From NCBI GenBank assembly GCA_900546495.1, contig URDN01000072.1, forward strand, positions 1 through 6,331: a DNA stretch of 6,331 bases. The letters are read 5' to 3'. The DNA is from an uncultured Lachnospiraceae bacterium (GTDB taxonomy: Bacteria > Bacillota > Clostridia > Lachnospirales > Lachnospiraceae). The stretch's first letter is position 1; each line of letters opens with the position of its first letter. The notes below the pieces were generated by a model. It was given only the letters and a program-made list of their open reading frames with translations, was not told the origin of the DNA and did no database searches. Positions 3,997 to 6,331 of the stretch are shown here, piece by piece. The position numbers were made by a program, and so were the translations under genes.

Positions 3997-6237
3997 ATGG
4001 CAGAAAACAGAGAGCAGATCATCCGGACCGAGTATTCGGAGATCATGCAGAAATCATATATCGACTATGCAATGAGTGTTATCATTGCCCGTGCCCTGCC
4101 GGATGTGCGGGACGGATTGAAACCGGTACAGCGCAGAACGCTGTATGATATGCACGAGCTGGGCATCCGCTATGACCGCCCGTATCGTAAGTGTGCGCGT
4201 ATAGTCGGCGATACCATGGGTAAATATCATCCGCATGGTGACAGTTCTATTTATGGAGCCCTGGTCGTTATGGCGCAGGACTTCAAATACGGTATGCCGC
4301 TGGTGGATGGGCATGGAAACTTTGGTTCCATCGAGGGGGACGGTGCCGCAGCAATGCGTTATACCGAGGCGCGTCTGCAGAAGATCACACAGCAGGCGTA
4401 TCTGGCAGATTTAGATAAAGATGTGGTAGATTTTATTCCGAACTTTGATGCGACCGAGAAAGAACCTTCCGTACTTCCGGTAAAAGTGCCAAACATACTG
4501 ATCAACGGTGCAGAGGGAATTGCGGTAGGTATGGCAACCAGCATTCCGCCGCACAATCTTGGTGAAGTCATTGACGGTGTGATCGCATACATGAAAAATC
4601 CAGATATTACCACAGAAGAAATGATGGAGTACATTCCGGGACCGGACTTCCCGACCGGTGGAATCGTCATCAACAAAGACGAACTGGTTTCCATTTACGA
4701 ATCCGGAAATGGCAAGATCAAACTGCGTGGAAAAGTAGAGATTGAGCCGATGAAGGGCGGAAAAGAACGTATCGTTATCACGGAAATTCCGTACACAATG
4801 ATCGGTGCAAATATCGGTAAATTCCTGAATGATGTATACAGTCTGGTTGAGACGAAAAAAACATCCGATATCGTGGATATATCCAACCAGTCTTCCAAGG
4901 CCGGCATTCGTATCGTCATCGATCTGAAAAAAGGAGCCGATGCGCAGAACCTGTGTAATCTCTTATATAAGAAGACACGTCTGGAAGATACCTTTGGTGT
5001 AAACATGCTGGCAGTAGCAAACGGCAAACCGGAGACTATGGGATTAGTATCCGTAATTCGTCACAACGTACAGTTCCAGTATGAGCTTGCCACCCGCAAG
5101 TATACAACTCTGTTGAAGAAAGAGCAGGACAAGTGTGAGATTCAGGAAGGTCTGATCAAGGCCTGTGACGTCATTGATCTGATTATCGAAATCCTGCGTG
5201 GAAGTAAAAATATCAAACAGGCGAAAAAATGTCTGATCACCGGAGAGACAGAAGGAATTAAATTCAAATCCAAACTTTCCGAAAAAACAGCATCCATGCT
5301 TCATTTTTCAGAGCGACAGGCAACAGCCATTCTGGAAATGCGTCTGTACAAGCTGATCGGACTGGAAATTGAAGCACTGATGGCAGAACATGAGGAAACA
5401 CTGAAAAATATTGCACTGTATCAGGAAATTCTTGGAAGCCGTGCGGTAATGGCAAAAGTCATTATCAAAGAGCTGAAAGCACTGAAAAAAGAATTTTCCC
5501 ATCCGCGACTGACTGTGATTGAAAACGGAAAAGCAGCTGTATACAAAGAAAAAGAAGCAGAAGCTGTGCCTGTTGTATTGCTGATGGATCGTTTCGGTTA
5601 TGTGAAGACCGTGGATAATTCCGTTTATGAGCGTAACAAAGAAGCTGCAGACAGTGAAAATAAGCAGATTGTTCCTTGTATGAGTGATGGAAAAATCTGC
5701 CTGTTTACGGACAACGGACAGATGCATCTGGTTAAAGTTGCTGATATTCCATATGGAAAATTCCGTGATAAGGGTATTCCGGTGGACAATATCAGTAATT
5801 ATGACAGCAGCACAGAAAATATTGTATACATCACTGCACTGGAAAATATAATGGACAAGAAGCTGTTGTTTGTGACAGAGCAGTCTATGTGCAAAATAGT
5901 GGCAGGCAGTGAATTTGACGTTTCTAAGCGAACCACTGCAGCTACAAAATTACAGGAAGGAGACAAAATCCTGTATATGGCAGTAACAAAACCAGAGACA
6001 ACATTAGTGCTCCAGTCGCAGAAAAACTATTTCCTGCGCTTTGCAACCGAAGATGTTCCGGAGAAGAAAAAAGGAGCAGTCGGTGTGCGAGGTATGCGTC
6101 TGGGAGATGGAGAAATGCTGACGGATGTATGGCAGCTGAACGGTGAAACGGAAGAAATTATTATGGTAAAAGAAAAAGCCGTGCATCTGAACCGGCTTAG
6201 AGTTGCAAACCGTGATACACGTGGGGTAAAAAAATAA
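3997..6237 (+). CDS. parC: Type IIA DNA topoisomerase A subunit (topoisomerase IV ParC-like)
   Basis: This 746-residue protein is the DNA-cleaving subunit that pairs with the B subunit encoded upstream. The winged-helix domain carries ALPDVRDGLKPVQRR near the N-terminus, GKYHPHGDS at 75-83, and GNFGSIEGDGAAAMRYTE, where Arg121 and Tyr122 form the cleavage site. Numbering here coincides with E. coli GyrA. The tower domain has AVGMATSIPPHN with the DNA-bending Ile183. A long coiled-coil segment with hydrophobic dimer gate follows to about 505. The C-terminal beta-pinwheel starts near 525 (VPVVLLMDRFGYVKTV). The GyrA box (QRRGGKG), expected just after this, is replaced by YERNKEAADSEN, so negative supercoiling is unlikely and decatenation by topoisomerase IV is favoured. 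The shorter length than Firmicute GyrA (about 820) agrees. Position 87 is Gly where Asp or Glu is usual. The GNFGSIEGDGAAAMRYTE motif is more GyrA-like than Bacillus ParC. AGGAGA at 3986-3991 supports the start. Confidence 0.88.
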   Translation: MAENREQIIRTEYSEIMQKSYIDYAMSVIIARALPDVRDGLKPVQRRTLYDMHELGIRYDRPYRKCARIVGDTMGKYHPHGDSSIYGALVVMAQDFKYGMPLVDGHGNFGSIEGDGAAAMRYTEARLQKITQQAYLADLDKDVVDFIPNFDATEKEPSVLPVKVPNILINGAEGIAVGMATSIPPHNLGEVIDGVIAYMKNPDITTEEMMEYIPGPDFPTGGIVINKDELVSIYESGNGKIKLRGKVEIEPMKGGKERIVITEIPYTMIGANIGKFLNDVYSLVETKKTSDIVDISNQSSKAGIRIVIDLKKGADAQNLCNLLYKKTRLEDTFGVNMLAVANGKPETMGLVSVIRHNVQFQYELATRKYTTLLKKEQDKCEIQEGLIKACDVIDLIIEILRGSKNIKQAKKCLITGETEGIKFKSKLSEKTASMLHFSERQATAILEMRLYKLIGLEIEALMAEHEETLKNIALYQEILGSRAVMAKVIIKELKALKKEFSHPRLTVIENGKAAVYKEKEAEAVPVVLLMDRFGYVKTVDNSVYERNKEAADSENKQIVPCMSDGKICLFTDNGQMHLVKVADIPYGKFRDKGIPVDNISNYDSSTENIVYITALENIMDKKLLFVTEQSMCKIVAGSEFDVSKRTTAATKLQEGDKILYMAVTKPETTLVLQSQKNYFLRFATEDVPEKKKGAVGVRGMRLGDGEMLTDVWQLNGETEEIIMVKEKAVHLNRLRVANRDTRGVKK

Positions 6238-6239
6238 AT

Positions 6240-6265
6240 TCTTGTTTGTCGTTTAAGGAACAAGA
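6240..6265 (+). other. Small hairpin downstream of parC, not a clear terminator
   Basis: TCTTGTT (6240-6246) pairs with AACAAGA (6259-6265) around a 12-base loop, three bases after the parC stop. It is AT-rich and followed by TGAAAAAA rather than a T run, so it should be weak as an intrinsic terminator. Its right arm overlaps the ATG of the possible ORF at 6265. Confidence 0.3.
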
Positions 6266-6331
6266 TGAAAAAACTTCAATGCCGGCACGACAGATTTCCT
6301 ATCTTCGCTGCGCCGCCTATCTCCGACCGCT
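6265..6331 (+). CDS. Possible start of a further ORF, or start of a GC-rich repeat (speculative)
   Basis: ATG at 6265 follows AAGGAA (6255-6260) at a short but workable distance, and the frame is open to the window end. The visible residues are MKKLQCRHDRFPIF and onward, rich in Arg, Pro and Cys, with no recognisable domain. A second frame from the ATG at 6279 is also open to the edge. From 6281 the DNA is 32 of 51 G+C, well above its surroundings, and CCTATCTTCG (6298-6307) nearly repeats as CCTATCTCCG (6316-6325). This looks at least as much like the edge of an intergenic repeat or other non-coding element as like a gene. Confidence 0.2.
   Translation, partial: MKKLQCRHDRFPIFAAPPISDR

Noticed and set aside
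1..6331. CRISPR array, tRNA or rRNA gene, insertion sequence, or defence system
   Set aside because: No regularly spaced repeats, cloverleaf, rRNA segments, transposase or nuclease-like coding sequence could be seen.

Overview
The window suggests a Gram-positive, low-to-mid GC member of the Clostridia, most likely a gut Lachnospiraceae relative. That is inference from AGGAGG-type ribosome sites, a DUF4349 lipoprotein with a C-terminal membrane helix, an Ig-like-domain envelope protein, and the sequence character of the adjacent type IIA topoisomerase subunits. No 16S or other lineage marker is present. All supported genes are on the + strand.

Layout. Positions 3-644 hold the 3' part of an envelope protein: the end of a probable membrane helix, an acidic Ser/Thr/Asn-rich linker, and a C-terminal Ig-like domain. 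Its last 39 bp are tandemly repeated just past the stop codon (612-689). A DUF4349 lipoprotein gene follows at 712-1752, probably in the same transcript. An intrinsic terminator at 1777-1809 closes that unit. A promoter partly inside the terminator hairpin (1791-1819) and a perfect 18-bp palindrome with a GAAC-N4-GTTC core (1831-1848, a LexA/SOS-box match) precede a type IIA topoisomerase B subunit (parE-like, 1868-3790). A 206-bp spacer then contains a degraded copy of the 3' end of parE, a possible 21-codon ORF that overlaps the parE stop, and several competing inverted repeats. The matching A subunit (parC-like, 3997-6237) follows. The last 94 bp hold a small hairpin and the start of a GC-rich stretch of unknown nature.

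How the genes work together. The two large proteins should form one heterotetrameric, ATP-dependent, double-strand-passing topoisomerase. All key catalytic residues are present: GHKL Glu43 and Asn47, TOPRIM Glu428, Asp505 and Asp507 in the B subunit, and Tyr122 in the A subunit. The A subunit shows no GyrA box at the first C-terminal blade, which favours topoisomerase IV (decatenation) over gyrase, although several motifs look gyrase-like. The upstream palindrome suggests induction by DNA damage. The two upstream genes are envelope proteins with no evident functional link to the topoisomerase, and the terminator separates them from it.

The genes themselves are largely ordinary. The points worth a second look are the putative SOS control, a Gly at the quinolone-anchoring position 87 of the A subunit, two independent duplications of a gene's 3' end plus stop codon in which 11 of 12 differences are transitions, and the structured parE-parC spacer.
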